Assembly: GCA_028724885.1 (NCBI GenBank)
Contig: JAQYTJ010000055.1
Coordinates: forward strand, 1-64,000
Reading direction: 5' to 3'
Source: Bacteroidales bacterium
Lineage (GTDB): Bacteria > Bacteroidota > Bacteroidia > Bacteroidales > UBA932
DNA: 64,000 nt
The translations under genes were made by a program, and so were the position numbers. Below, in pieces: positions 1-8,604 of the stretch (within the stretch, counting starts at the first letter, position 1; every line of letters begins with the position of its first letter). Below the pieces are notes generated by a model that searched no databases, had not been told where the DNA came from, and worked only from the letters and a program-made list of their open reading frames with translations.

Positions 1-72
1 CATCCTGACCAACCCACCCACCGTCATCCTGCCCAACCCACCCACCGTCATCCTGAACTTGATTCAGGATCT
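1..72 (+). repeat. Tandem 24-bp units ending in a palindrome (copy 1)
   Basis: Two units (the first cut by the window edge) of the form GTCATCCTGnCCAACCCACCCACC are followed by the terminal palindrome GTCATCCTGAACTTGATTCAGGATCT. The same architecture recurs inside the RlmI-type gene at 24.6 kb and, inverted, at 42.3 and 43.0 kb. The arms TCCTGAA/TTCAGGA would form a hairpin. It is an interspersed REP-like element; no protein is supported here although the ORF track shows an open frame. Confidence 0.85.
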
Positions 73-410
73 CCTTCCGCCTGGAACTTCAAGTGGGGGT
101 CTACTGGAATATGTTGCGTGGGAGGCGGACTTTGGTATTTCTCAGAAAATTATAAAGACAGCGACGGCCGTCAAGCCTGTCGCGCCCATCTCTATCGCTG
201 GAAAGGCGGCCCGGAGCCGTTCACACGGCTATAAGCCGACATTTGGGCACCTAATATACCTTAGGCGCATTAGCATATCCTCCAATTCGTGATGCGTCAG
301 TTATTTAGCATTTATTGTTGCCAAATTGTAGGAGTATCGTTATCATTGAATCAATCGTATTCGTGCGACGATGAATTTATCGGTCGGTTAATAGTCGTGT
401 CAAATAGTTT

Positions 411-701
411 ATGGTAAGAAAAGATAAAAAGGCAATCTACTTTATAGAAGGAGAGGCTCCTGGTTTGTTTGGCCAGAAATACTCAAGTCGTGACTATAGG
501 TACCAAGATGCTTGGGGGAAGAATCAGTTCAACAGTTCATTTCCTGCGTCTTTGGTTGCCTACATGTGGAGCAAAGGGGTTAAGCCAGTTCTTATTTCGA
601 CTGATAAGAACAACGAAATAATTCATGAATATATCGACTCTGATGCCTTGTTAGGTATTGATCCGCCCTATGCCAAAAGGTTACAAGCTTCAGCCAGGTG
701 A
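411..701 (+). pseudogene. Unrecognised ORF fragment beside methyltransferase remnant
   Basis: A 96-residue ORF that I do not recognise. It is rich in aromatic and charged residues and reads as real protein through about residue 83 (up to the segment ending LLGID), after which the last residues are out of frame with the downstream methyltransferase remnant that overlaps it. It could be a cut-down restriction endonuclease or part of the methyltransferase target-recognition region joined by a frameshift. The overlap of about 40 bp in a different frame favours a decayed locus. No signal peptide or membrane segment is visible. Confidence 0.35.
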
Positions 702-969
702 TCCAGTCGACTCTCTTGAAGGAATACGTCCACTTACTACCAAGGAGCGTAGCATGATACAGACGTTTCCCGAAAACTTCGATTTTTCCGGAACCAAAAC
801 GAATATAGATCAGATGATAGGAAATGCAGTGCCTGTAAACCTTGGCTATTTCATAGCCGATGCAATTTGCCGATTCTCTGGCGAGGAAAGACATTTCAAT
901 GTTGAGGAGAGACCAGCTGTCAGGCAACTATCTTTCTTCGACATTCTTGACACATATTCGCTGAAGTAG
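658..969 (+). pseudogene. C-terminal fragment of DNA (cytosine-5) methyltransferase
   Basis: The frame opens at a TTG and encodes about 103 residues matching the end of C5-cytosine DNA methyltransferases. Visible are the conserved block LTTKERSMIQTFPENF and motif X, QMIGNAVPVNL, which helps form the S-adenosylmethionine pocket. The catalytic ENV and PCQ motifs and the whole N-terminal two thirds are absent upstream, so the enzyme cannot be active. This is probably the remains of a type II restriction-modification or orphan methyltransferase gene lost by deletion. No ATG or plausible leader precedes it. Confidence 0.75.
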
Positions 970-1163
970 AGTGGTTGCCCAATCGTTCATGAAGAAGAGA
1001 CGGCAGACTCGCAAAAGCTGCTGCCAGTGCACTGTAATTGTATGCCACATGTAGTTCATCGGATGCTTGGGGCCAGGGCGACGCATTGGCTGCTTGTGAG
1101 AGATGGTGTGACACGGGGCGCAGGATCCACGTTGACGGCATAGCCAGCCACGTGCGTTCCTAA
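970..1163. other. Noncoding or decayed DNA
   Basis: Several open frames exist on both strands but none gives a recognisable protein. The stretch separates the methyltransferase remnant from the DUF4143 remnant and is probably decayed mobile or defence DNA. Confidence 0.4.
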
Positions 1164-1379
1164 TCAATATGCTGTGAGCAAGAAGGTTATATATAAGGGC
1201 AACGTCAGCGTTTCATCGCTGCGACCGATGCTATACTTGCCCAGCTTGATGGCTCTGTTCACGTTATAGACGTTCTTTCTCTTCAGGATGGCCTTGGTGC
1301 TTTTGATATTGCCGGTGGCAGACTTGCCCTCTACTAGGGTACGCTGACCTTTGTGGCGCATCAGGAAATCGACTTTCAG
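1164..1379 (-). pseudogene. C-terminal fragment of AAA ATPase with DUF4143 domain
   Basis: The frame reads KVDFLMRHKGQRT, then a VEGKS...TKAILKRK segment, NRAIKLGKYSIGRSDE and LTLPLYITFLL before the stop. This is the typical end of the widespread prokaryotic ATPase family with a C-terminal DUF4143 nuclease-like domain. An in-frame TGA sits just upstream at about 1382 and no AAA module (Walker A or B) follows, so only the last 70 or so residues survive. An ATPase-module fragment of a similar family is found at 53.4 kb. Identification is by pattern memory, not by search. Confidence 0.6.
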
Positions 1380-1615
1380 TCACGTCCCGCCACTTCCTCC
1401 GGCAAAAATCCACAAAAACGCCATCCTGCGGTGCTCCGGCTGGATTTCCCTGGAAGAATGTACGAGAATGAGAAGCACAAGCGATTCCGCATTGAGTGAA
1501 GATGCAGTACGGCGACTGGCGGGCTGAATGCCGCATTCGCTGCACTACATCTCAGGCGAAACTATCAAGACCACAGGCCGGGCTTACCGGCGATGGCGAA
1601 CCGCTGCTCTGTGTG
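1380..1615. other. Unassigned decayed stretch
   Basis: No recognisable gene in any of the six frames; the open frames in the ORF track show no family signature. It may be further remains of the DUF4143 ATPase or of an insertion. Confidence 0.35.
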
Positions 1616-2875
1616 CTACTTGTTCTTCTTTGGGACGAGGATTCCGTCGGGCCAGGTGGCCGGCTTGTGGGCCACTGCATCATTGCCGTTGCCGGTCCAG
1701 TCCTTTACCGTGTCGCCGCTCCCTTCATTGAACTTCCAGTAAGCCAGAAGCCCAGGTGTCTTCGGGTCCACGTCGTACATCGAAGCGAAAATCTCCTCCT
1801 GCGTCCGGACGATGCCCCAGACCCGCACCTCGCAGATGTTCCCGTCCAGCTGGCGCGTGTAGTCCTCCGGCTCGCCGTACGAGTGGCCGATTTTGAACAA
1901 GAAGTCCTTCCCTCGCTTCTGCTTCCCGAGGTTCACCGCCTCACCGTTGCCGTAGTCCTCCAGCCGGCTCTGCTCCTGCCCGTCGATGTACAGCACCGCC
2001 ACCCGGTTCTCCGTGTCGTACGTCACCGCCACGTGGTACCACGTCTTGTCCAGCAGGACCTTCGTCTTGTCCGCTTTCGGGAACTTCACGTCCCCTGGGC
2101 TGCAGAACTGCACCTGCGCGCTCGGGAAGCCGCTGTCCCCAAGCCGCAGCAGACAGTACTGCTCGATACCCATCACCGAGTTGATGTTCTGGAAGTTGTT
2201 CACGTAGATGATCGCCTCGAAGGTCATCTTCTCCAGGCCGTTCACCACCTCCGCCGTCGGGCTGCCCGCGTCGAAGCCCGGCACCTCGAAGTAGTTGTCC
2301 TTCAGGCTCACCGCCGTCGTGATCGCCGAAGAGCGGGTCACCACGTACCACAGCGTCGCAGACGACTCTAGAGTCTTCACCCCACCCGTCACGGAGGCGA
2401 TTCGCACCGGGAGCAGGTACTGCGTGTCGATCTCCAGCTCAGTCAGCGACTGGAACGTCACCTGCACCGGGGCAGAGAGTACCTCCCCTTTCTTAATATG
2501 CGCCTGCGTGGTGCCGAGGATCCAGTGCCTGGCATCCAGCATCTTGCAGTCGGTGCCGTGCCGGGCGTTGTACGCCGCCACCAGCGACGCGTCCGCCGTA
2601 AGCTCCACGTCCACATCGGCATCCGCCGGATACGCTAGTTCGACCGTGAGATTCTTCGTGGCCGTCTCCAACGTGTTCTTGAAGGTGAAGTCGCTCTCTG
2701 GGCGCACCTTCGCCGCCTCCAGATAGACCACATTCCCGAACGGGGAATCCACCCCGTTGTCCCGCTCGCCGCAGCCCACGGCTCCCGCTAGCAGAAGGAG
2801 ACCGGAAAGCAGATACGCCCCCCGTCTCGCTGTGCGGGAGGATGACAGTATGATTTTGTTCCGTGTTGTTTTCAT
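1616..2875 (-). CDS. DUF1735 and LamG domain surface lipoprotein
   Basis: A 419-residue predicted outer-membrane lipoprotein: basic N-terminus, hydrophobic core and lipobox LAGAVGC. Residues about 45-180 resemble DUF1735 (BT_3987-type N-terminal fold), and residues about 210-410 form a LamG/concanavalin A-like jelly roll, with a typical WYHVAVTYD strand, YIDGQE, and a late ICEVRVWG...LLAYWKFNEG signature. LamG folds bind or sometimes cut carbohydrate; no catalytic function is inferred. It is last in the Sus operon but separated from the GH18 gene by about 300 bp, so it may have its own promoter. Likely a surface glycan-binding protein that helps the endo-glycosidase. Confidence 0.85.
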   Translation of the reverse strand: MKTTRNKIILSSSRTARRGAYLLSGLLLLAGAVGCGERDNGVDSPFGNVVYLEAAKVRPESDFTFKNTLETATKNLTVELAYPADADVDVELTADASLVAAYNARHGTDCKMLDARHWILGTTQAHIKKGEVLSAPVQVTFQSLTELEIDTQYLLPVRIASVTGGVKTLESSATLWYVVTRSSAITTAVSLKDNYFEVPGFDAGSPTAEVVNGLEKMTFEAIIYVNNFQNINSVMGIEQYCLLRLGDSGFPSAQVQFCSPGDVKFPKADKTKVLLDKTWYHVAVTYDTENRVAVLYIDGQEQSRLEDYGNGEAVNLGKQKRGKDFLFKIGHSYGEPEDYTRQLDGNICEVRVWGIVRTQEEIFASMYDVDPKTPGLLAYWKFNEGSGDTVKDWTGNGNDAVAHKPATWPDGILVPKKNK

Positions 2876-3176
2876 TGAATATTCCGTATTATCCGTTTTC
2901 CGCCGTTTTAAGTTCAGGCCTAAAATCCTTAATGATCCAATTTATTACGCTAAATTATGCTGAATCATGCTAAAATTACAATCCAAACGCGTCGCGGAGT
3001 ACCGCGGCCGGTTCTCAAGAAGCGGAGGAGAGGCTACCCGTGAGGGAAGAGCCCCTCCGTATAGTGTACTGGTGAACCCTTGGCATCAGCGCATCGCGCC
3101 GATGCACTCCAGGTTAAAATAAAAAATTAAGAAATAAATAAATAATTAATTAAGTTAATTTGATAATTCTTGATGA
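2876..3176 (-). other. Intergenic spacer in the utilisation locus
   Basis: There is no gene. The part next to the GH18 stop is very AT-rich. The middle holds several small inverted repeats, for example GCATC...GATGC near 3090-3115 and GAGGGG...CCCTC near 3040-3058 (read on either strand). It could terminate the GH18 transcript and start that of the LamG gene, but no consensus -7 element was found. Confidence 0.4.
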
Positions 3177-4142
3177 TCAATAGTTTTTCGGATGGCTTAC
3201 ACCAGTCCAGCAGACATTCTGCCCCCAAACGTAAGGCGCAAAGTAATTCATGATGCTGGCAGTATTCCACTCACGCATATTGAACATCATTATCGCACCA
3301 TATCCCGTGTAAGTGGCAGCCGAAGAACGAATAAGCGCTGCTGATGGATTCGTTGTGCCGGAATTGTCGATATGAATGGACATTTTCGCCCATTTGTTTG
3401 CCGAGAAGCCGGCAGGGGCAGCATTATTTGCTCCGAAATTCGGCCACATATAGTCAATAACATTCAAAGTGCTTTGAGGAAAAGAAAGAGCATACCCGTA
3501 CCTGAATGCAGTCACCAGTTTACCAGGGAGCAATTGCTTTACCCTTTCCACAAGCGCGCCGTAATTTGCACCGCTCGGAGAAGGAAGGTTGGACGGTGCA
3601 ACCGAATAATTCGCATACTCGTCATCGAAATCCACTCCGTCCAGGCCGTAGGTGTTTACGCAGGAAGCTATCTGCTGCGCAAAGCTTTCACGCATGTCTG
3701 AGGTGAGATTGGCGAAGCCTACGCCAGTCCAGTTTCCCAGAACACCCAGCAAGACTTTGATTCCTTTCTGCTGCAAAGGCTGGATCAACGTGCTGGCGTG
3801 GTTCAGAATGTAGGTCTGATTCGGATTGTGATAGAGAGTCGCGGAATTTGCTGTACCGTTGATATTGGATGCGAAGAGAATAACGTGGTCGATCACTTCT
3901 TCCTGCGGATTGGAGTTGCAGAAGTAGTACTCTTTGGCATTCAACGGGTTTACGTCGTTTGTCTCGATGTAGACCGTCAGTTTTGGGGTCTTGGTCCCCA
4001 CGGCGCGGGTCACGGGCTGGAGTTCTTTCAGTGCATCCCGCTTGTTCATTTCCAGTTTTTCGGAGCTGTTGCAACTTGCAAATGCTACGCTTATCGTTGC
4101 TGCCATCGCAAGCAAGGAAAAGATGTTACTAATTTTAGTCAT
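3177..4142 (-). CDS. GH18 endo-beta-N-acetylglucosaminidase, lipoprotein
   Basis: A 321-residue secreted glycosidase of family GH18, Endo H/F1-like. The catalytic signature is intact: D168-G-V-D171-F-D173-D-E175, where Glu is the general acid and the Asp before it supports substrate-assisted catalysis on N-acetylglucosamine. The start at 4142 (MTKISN) is preferred to the ORF-track start, as it gives a clean lipoprotein signal with lipobox FASC. A compact domain with no DUF1735 N-terminus. In this operon context it most likely cuts the chitobiose core of N-linked glycans at the cell surface, and the freed glycan is taken up by SusC/SusD. Substrate type (high-mannose or complex) cannot be read from sequence. 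Base composition is lower in GC than the SusC/SusD genes beside it. Confidence 0.9.
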   Translation of the reverse strand: MTKISNIFSLLAMAATISVAFASCNSSEKLEMNKRDALKELQPVTRAVGTKTPKLTVYIETNDVNPLNAKEYYFCNSNPQEEVIDHVILFASNINGTANSATLYHNPNQTYILNHASTLIQPLQQKGIKVLLGVLGNWTGVGFANLTSDMRESFAQQIASCVNTYGLDGVDFDDEYANYSVAPSNLPSPSGANYGALVERVKQLLPGKLVTAFRYGYALSFPQSTLNVIDYMWPNFGANNAAPAGFSANKWAKMSIHIDNSGTTNPSAALIRSSAATYTGYGAIMMFNMREWNTASIMNYFAPYVWGQNVCWTGVSHPKNY

Positions 4143-4286
4143 AATAAATTGATAATTAAATACAAAAATAAATTTAGACAAGGACAAAAATTCAACCCGA
4201 ATCTGTGCACCCGGCTGCTCTCGCAGCCTGTGATGCGGAAAACTACCTGTCCATCGGAAACACCTCCATATGTATTCATGTGATCA

Positions 4287-6014
4287 TCACCAATCTTTCT
4301 TATACAATCCATATCCACCTCCTCCATTTTTGTCGGCTATAAAAGGCGTTCGCATGAAGTTTCCGAACATAAACATCCAGTTTCCCAAAAACTCTTGCAT
4401 GAAGCCACCATCGTCTGCAGAAAGATACATGTAAATCCCCAAGGAATTAAGTGGTTCGCCTTCCCATTGTGTCTGCTCATTAGCTGTAAGATCAAAAGAG
4501 AAGACCACCATATTATTTTTCTTTCGCCCCGAATCTCTCCAATCAATGATCCTCTTAGGAAAATCAACAGTCTGCAAATCAGCTCCTCCACCAGTCCCTA
4601 AGCGTGGTACGGAAAAACATCCATATTTTTCAGGAGCGATTCCGGCTATCGGCTTTCTTACAATATCTCCGAAAGGGTGATCAGACTCCCATGGTTCTAC
4701 GATTTGGACATTTTCGTTATCTTTGTAATAGCCACTCCAGGCATAATCGAGATACTTCCCCACCTTGATGCCACCGCAGGCCGCTACATCGTCGAAATGC
4801 GCCGTCGGTTCGTCCTTGTCCACCAAGGTCAGCAGTTTGTCCGGCATCGCTTCGCGCAGGGCCTTGATGAGTTTGGGATAGGAGGTGGTGTTCACGGCGG
4901 GCATGCCCTCCTTACCGTACTTCGCCCCCTCGTCCCAGAGATTCACGCCATCCAGATCGTAGTCGTACACCACCTTCTTGACCTGGGCGGTGAAGTCGGC
5001 GATTTGGGCGTCGCTGAGGTTGCAGAAGCCCAGTCCCTTGCCGCCCCCCTGGATGCAGACGCAGACTTTGCGGCCACGGTTCTGCAAAGGTGAAATGTAT
5101 TTTTCGCGGTGTTCAAATACATAACGCAGATCCGGACTCAAGCTAAAGAGTGTACGACCGGTAGCAGCCTCATAGCCGACTGATGCTGGACGCAGATTGA
5201 CTAAATTGCCGATTGTACAAATCTTTTCAAATATTCCAGACATCATATCCATTCTCGCATAGCCATAGATGTCGGCAATCAAAGGTTGATAATTCTCCGT
5301 GTCAACATAGAAAACGGTGAAAAAGTCATTATCCAATACAACTTCTTGCCCCTGGTCAAATTCATTTATCAATACTTTGATGGCAGTACATGTTGTAATC
5401 ACATATTGCAATGATTGAGAGCCTTGACCACTGTTCTGCGTATAGGTGACCGGGAGAAAATATAGCGTATCCCTGCTCAATCCGACATTCGACACGGAAA
5501 CCTTGACGGTCTCGGAAATTGTCTTCCCGGCCGGTACTGTCAAGTTTTCAGATTCCAGCTGGATATTCTCCGCCGGGAGCAGGGCGGCACCGAATAACTT
5601 CTCTTGTGCAGGAGGGAAACTCCACATCAGCTTGTTGTAGGCTTTCACGCGCTCGTTCTGCCGCTCCACTTCCGCAAGGAATTCCGGGGTAAGTTCGGTG
5701 CCGACGGAGATCGTCACCTTGGTATCGGTCGAGACGGGTTTGGAGAGCTGGTAGAAGATCTCGTCCACCACGACGGTCTGGGGTTCCTCGCCTTCGACGG
5801 GTTCCGCCAGGACAATCTGCCCGCGGCCGGAGATGGATAATTCGCTGCGCATCGTGCTGCCCACGTGGCCGAGCGCGGCCTCGTTGGGAAGATTGCCGAC
5901 AGGCTGGGTGATGAGGCTGTCCCCGCAGGACGTCACAACCAAGCCAAGTGCCATGAAGAGGGTCTGCGAAGCCCGGCTTCCGGCATGCATTATCTTATTT
6001 CTAATCTTATTCAT
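4287..6014 (-). CDS. DUF1735 plus degenerate GH18-fold lipoprotein
   Basis: A 575-residue lipoprotein (lipobox VVTSC). An N-terminal DUF1735 domain covers roughly residues 45-215, and a GH18-like barrel follows from about 230 to the end. The position of the catalytic motif is recognisable (DLDGVNLWDEG) but reads D355-G-V-N358-L-W360-D-E362: the two helper aspartates are Asn and Trp, while the final Glu remains. Substrate-assisted hydrolysis needs the Asp before Glu, so this is probably a glycan-binding pseudo-enzyme or has altered chemistry. The gene sits between a second degenerate GH18 lipoprotein and the active GH18 gene, with spacings of 28 and about 145 bp. GC content seems to alternate along the gene (see findings). 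Confidence 0.82.
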   Translation of the reverse strand: MNKIRNKIMHAGSRASQTLFMALGLVVTSCGDSLITQPVGNLPNEAALGHVGSTMRSELSISGRGQIVLAEPVEGEEPQTVVVDEIFYQLSKPVSTDTKVTISVGTELTPEFLAEVERQNERVKAYNKLMWSFPPAQEKLFGAALLPAENIQLESENLTVPAGKTISETVKVSVSNVGLSRDTLYFLPVTYTQNSGQGSQSLQYVITTCTAIKVLINEFDQGQEVVLDNDFFTVFYVDTENYQPLIADIYGYARMDMMSGIFEKICTIGNLVNLRPASVGYEAATGRTLFSLSPDLRYVFEHREKYISPLQNRGRKVCVCIQGGGKGLGFCNLSDAQIADFTAQVKKVVYDYDLDGVNLWDEGAKYGKEGMPAVNTTSYPKLIKALREAMPDKLLTLVDKDEPTAHFDDVAACGGIKVGKYLDYAWSGYYKDNENVQIVEPWESDHPFGDIVRKPIAGIAPEKYGCFSVPRLGTGGGADLQTVDFPKRIIDWRDSGRKKNNMVVFSFDLTANEQTQWEGEPLNSLGIYMYLSADDGGFMQEFLGNWMFMFGNFMRTPFIADKNGGGGYGLYKKDW

Positions 6015-6042
6015 TTTTTCTGTTTTTTATCGTTTCTGAATG

Positions 6043-6984
6043 TTACGGGTTCAGTTTCCGGATGAGGCCGCAGATGCGCCCGTAGCTTTTTTCGGGATCG
6101 TAGTAAGCTTTGCCGAGGTCGTATACTGCCAGTCCTGCGAGGGGACCCAGCGAGGCGACCCGTTCGACCAGGTCTTCAAGTGCCTTCTGCTTCACATTTT
6201 CCTCATTCACAAGTTCCCCTTCCGGCGAACCGCAGAGGAGCAGCTTGCCGGGCGTGAGACCATCGTGGGCAAGGGCGAGACCGACCTGGATTTTTAGGTC
6301 CGTGGCGTTGGCGGTCTTCTCGGTGTCAAGCACCAGGTAGTTGAGCTTGGCTAGGTCGGCATCCTCCAGGAAGGCGGGATTGCCTTCGAAGACCAGCAGC
6401 TTGTCCTTCCCCACACCGGCGACCGTGGAAAGTTTCTGGACGATCAGCTTCGCTGCTTCCCGGCGGGCGTTCACTTCCGCCTCCGTGCCATAGGACGGAA
6501 TTCCGGTGAAGGAGAAGCCGTCCAGCTGCAGGGCAGCGGCATCGGAGATGGACTGGTCCAGGTATGCTCCGAGGTTGGCCGCATCGGAGAGTTCAGCGGC
6601 CTGGGCCGCATAGTTCACGCAGTAGAGCACCCGGGTGCCCTTCTCCCGCAGGAGCGGGAGGTCCTCCCGGTCGGCTGCGGACATACGATCCGCATTTGCC
6701 AGCGATACGATGTCCAGGCTGTCGGGCAGCGAGCGCAGCAGCTGGCCTCCGTTGGTGGGTTTCTCCGCACCGTTTGCGAATTTGCCGTAGACCAGGAAGT
6801 GGTCGCCTCGCTTGTAGGCCTGCAGGATTTCCATGTAGTGAGCCCAGATTTCAGGATTCTGCTCCTCTGGTCCTTGCACCTCAATGTCCACGGGTTTGAT
6901 GTCCGTCCATTCCTGACAGGCCGTCGCCAGCGACAGGAGGGCGAGAACTGTGCATCCCCAAAGTATGTGTTTGATTGTTTTCAT
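6043..6984 (-). CDS. GH18-like lipoprotein lacking catalytic residues
   Basis: A 313-residue lipoprotein (lipobox LATAC). The fold resembles the short GH18-like surface proteins next to SusD in N-glycan loci. At the place of the catalytic motif it reads LD155-G-F-S158-F-T160-G-I162, so both helper aspartates and the catalytic Glu are gone. It should therefore bind rather than cut glycans; this is inferred from the missing residues and position. It lies 12 bp after susD and 28 bp before the DUF1735/GH18 gene, in the operon slot that SusE-like surface glycan-binding proteins usually take. Confidence 0.78.
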   Translation of the reverse strand: MKTIKHILWGCTVLALLSLATACQEWTDIKPVDIEVQGPEEQNPEIWAHYMEILQAYKRGDHFLVYGKFANGAEKPTNGGQLLRSLPDSLDIVSLANADRMSAADREDLPLLREKGTRVLYCVNYAAQAAELSDAANLGAYLDQSISDAAALQLDGFSFTGIPSYGTEAEVNARREAAKLIVQKLSTVAGVGKDKLLVFEGNPAFLEDADLAKLNYLVLDTEKTANATDLKIQVGLALAHDGLTPGKLLLCGSPEGELVNEENVKQKALEDLVERVASLGPLAGLAVYDLGKAYYDPEKSYGRICGLIRKLNP

Positions 6985-6996
6985 GTAGTTATCTTT

Positions 6997-8592
6997 TTAC
7001 TGATTGTTTTTCTTGTCCCACCACAGACGCGTGGCGCCGTTGTCTGGGCCGCCTAGGGCCGCTACCGCCGCCGCCATGTTGGCGCCGTTCTCCGCATATT
7101 CTATCTGCGGGTACCAAAGCCTCCTGATGCCGGTGTTCGAATCGATTACGCCTCCGCTCTTGTTCTCCACCACCGGCAGCAGTTTCGGGTAGCCCGTCCT
7201 CCGCTGCTCGCTCCACGCCTCTACGCCCAGCGGGAAAATTGCAATCCACTTCTGCGTGATGATGCGCTCGAGGTTCCGCTCGAAGGTGTTCTCCCCCTCC
7301 TCCCATGCGATCGTGATGTCGCTGGCGGGCTGGGTGACGCTGTAGGTCCGCTGCGGGTCTTCGTAGGCCGCGGGCTTGTCCGCGGCGTTCGCGCAGTAGG
7401 CTTCCGCACCGGACACGCCCCGTTGCTCGAACGACAGGGCGATGCCCCGCTCGTACAGATCTTTCGCCGTGCCGCCCATCTCCCAGCCCCGCAGCGCACC
7501 CTCGGCACGCAGGAAGAACACTTCGGAGGCCGTCAGCCACACGAACGGGTCAGAATCCTTGATTATCGGCTTCGAGTAGGAGTTAACGACATTCTCCTTG
7601 TTGACCACGTCGATCCCAATCCGGATTCCCGCGAAGTCGTCCTTCTCCGCAATTTGCCAGTCCGGCGTGAAGTACTGCACCTTCACCTTGGTGAACATCT
7701 TCTCCATCCTGGGATCCTTGTAACCCTGCATGTAGGAGATGATGTCTGCGCCGACCCTGTGATCCCCCCAGTCGTTGTAGATCATCGCCGCACGGTTCTC
7801 CTCCACCGTCAGCAGTGCGTTGTCCGCATTGGACTCTATTACACCGCCTGCGACGGCCTCCTCGGCCTTCGCCTGGGCCTTGGCCGCGTCTGCGTACACG
7901 ATCCGCACCGCCATCCGCAGCTTCAGCGCGTTCACGAACTTCACCCATTTCGAGATGTCCCCGAAATAGACGTTGTCGAACTTCTTGAATGCGTCCGGAC
8001 TGATCCCGGCGTTCTTCGTCAGGACTGCCAGAGCCTCGTCCAGCTCTGCGAACATCCGGTCGTAGACCTGCTCCTGCGAGTCGTAGGCCACCGTCAGCGA
8101 CACCGAACCGTCCTCCGCCAGCACTTTGCTGTACGGGATCGGGCCGTACATGTCCGTCACCCGGTGCATGATCGCCACCTTCAGCACCTTTGCCAGGGCC
8201 AGCGCCACCGGGTCCTCTGTCTTGTCCAGCATGTCGCGGTACAGCGGGTACGTGTCCGTGATCATGTCCCCGAAAGGGGCCTTCTGCCAGGCCACCGGAG
8301 GGTTGTACGTCTCGAACTTGTCCGTCCATGGGACGGTGGCACCCATGTAGCCGGCGAACGGCTGGGCGGCCAGACATTCGACGAACTGGTAGAGGTGTTC
8401 CTCGCTGGGAACCACTAAACCTTGGAGGCCCTTCAGGGTTGAGCCGATGTTGTAACGCTCCCGGCCGAGCTGCTCCTTGGTAATCTCGTAGGGGTTGCGG
8501 TTGATCCTGTCGAAGTCCCCCGTGCACGATGCGAGCAGCAGGAGCAAAGCGCATGGCATCAGGAACTGATTGTATAGAATTTCAGTTTTCAT
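6997..8592 (-). CDS. susD: SusD/RagB-family outer-membrane glycan-binding lipoprotein
   Basis: A 531-residue SusD-like lipoprotein: lipobox LLASC at about residue 23, followed by the usual DFDRINRNPYEIT segment. The body is an alpha-helical TPR-like fold ending in a typical RLWWDKKN tail. SusD proteins sit on top of the SusC barrel and work as a lid that captures oligosaccharide. The sequence fits the SusD-like_2 type. It lies 12 bp downstream of susC. The name is given by family; the substrate is inferred from the GH18 neighbours. Confidence 0.92.
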   Translation of the reverse strand: MKTEILYNQFLMPCALLLLLASCTGDFDRINRNPYEITKEQLGRERYNIGSTLKGLQGLVVPSEEHLYQFVECLAAQPFAGYMGATVPWTDKFETYNPPVAWQKAPFGDMITDTYPLYRDMLDKTEDPVALALAKVLKVAIMHRVTDMYGPIPYSKVLAEDGSVSLTVAYDSQEQVYDRMFAELDEALAVLTKNAGISPDAFKKFDNVYFGDISKWVKFVNALKLRMAVRIVYADAAKAQAKAEEAVAGGVIESNADNALLTVEENRAAMIYNDWGDHRVGADIISYMQGYKDPRMEKMFTKVKVQYFTPDWQIAEKDDFAGIRIGIDVVNKENVVNSYSKPIIKDSDPFVWLTASEVFFLRAEGALRGWEMGGTAKDLYERGIALSFEQRGVSGAEAYCANAADKPAAYEDPQRTYSVTQPASDITIAWEEGENTFERNLERIITQKWIAIFPLGVEAWSEQRRTGYPKLLPVVENKSGGVIDSNTGIRRLWYPQIEYAENGANMAAAVAALGGPDNGATRLWWDKKNNQ

Positions 8593-8604
8593 ATTCCTAA
8601 GACG

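Noticed and set aside
1496-2371. 291-residue plus-strand ORF
   Set aside because: A shadow of the GC-rich LamG lipoprotein on the other strand; valine-, leucine- and arginine-rich artefact.
7423-8418. 331-residue plus-strand ORF opposite SusD
   Set aside because: Arg/His/Val-rich antisense artefact; SusD is unmistakable on the minus strand.
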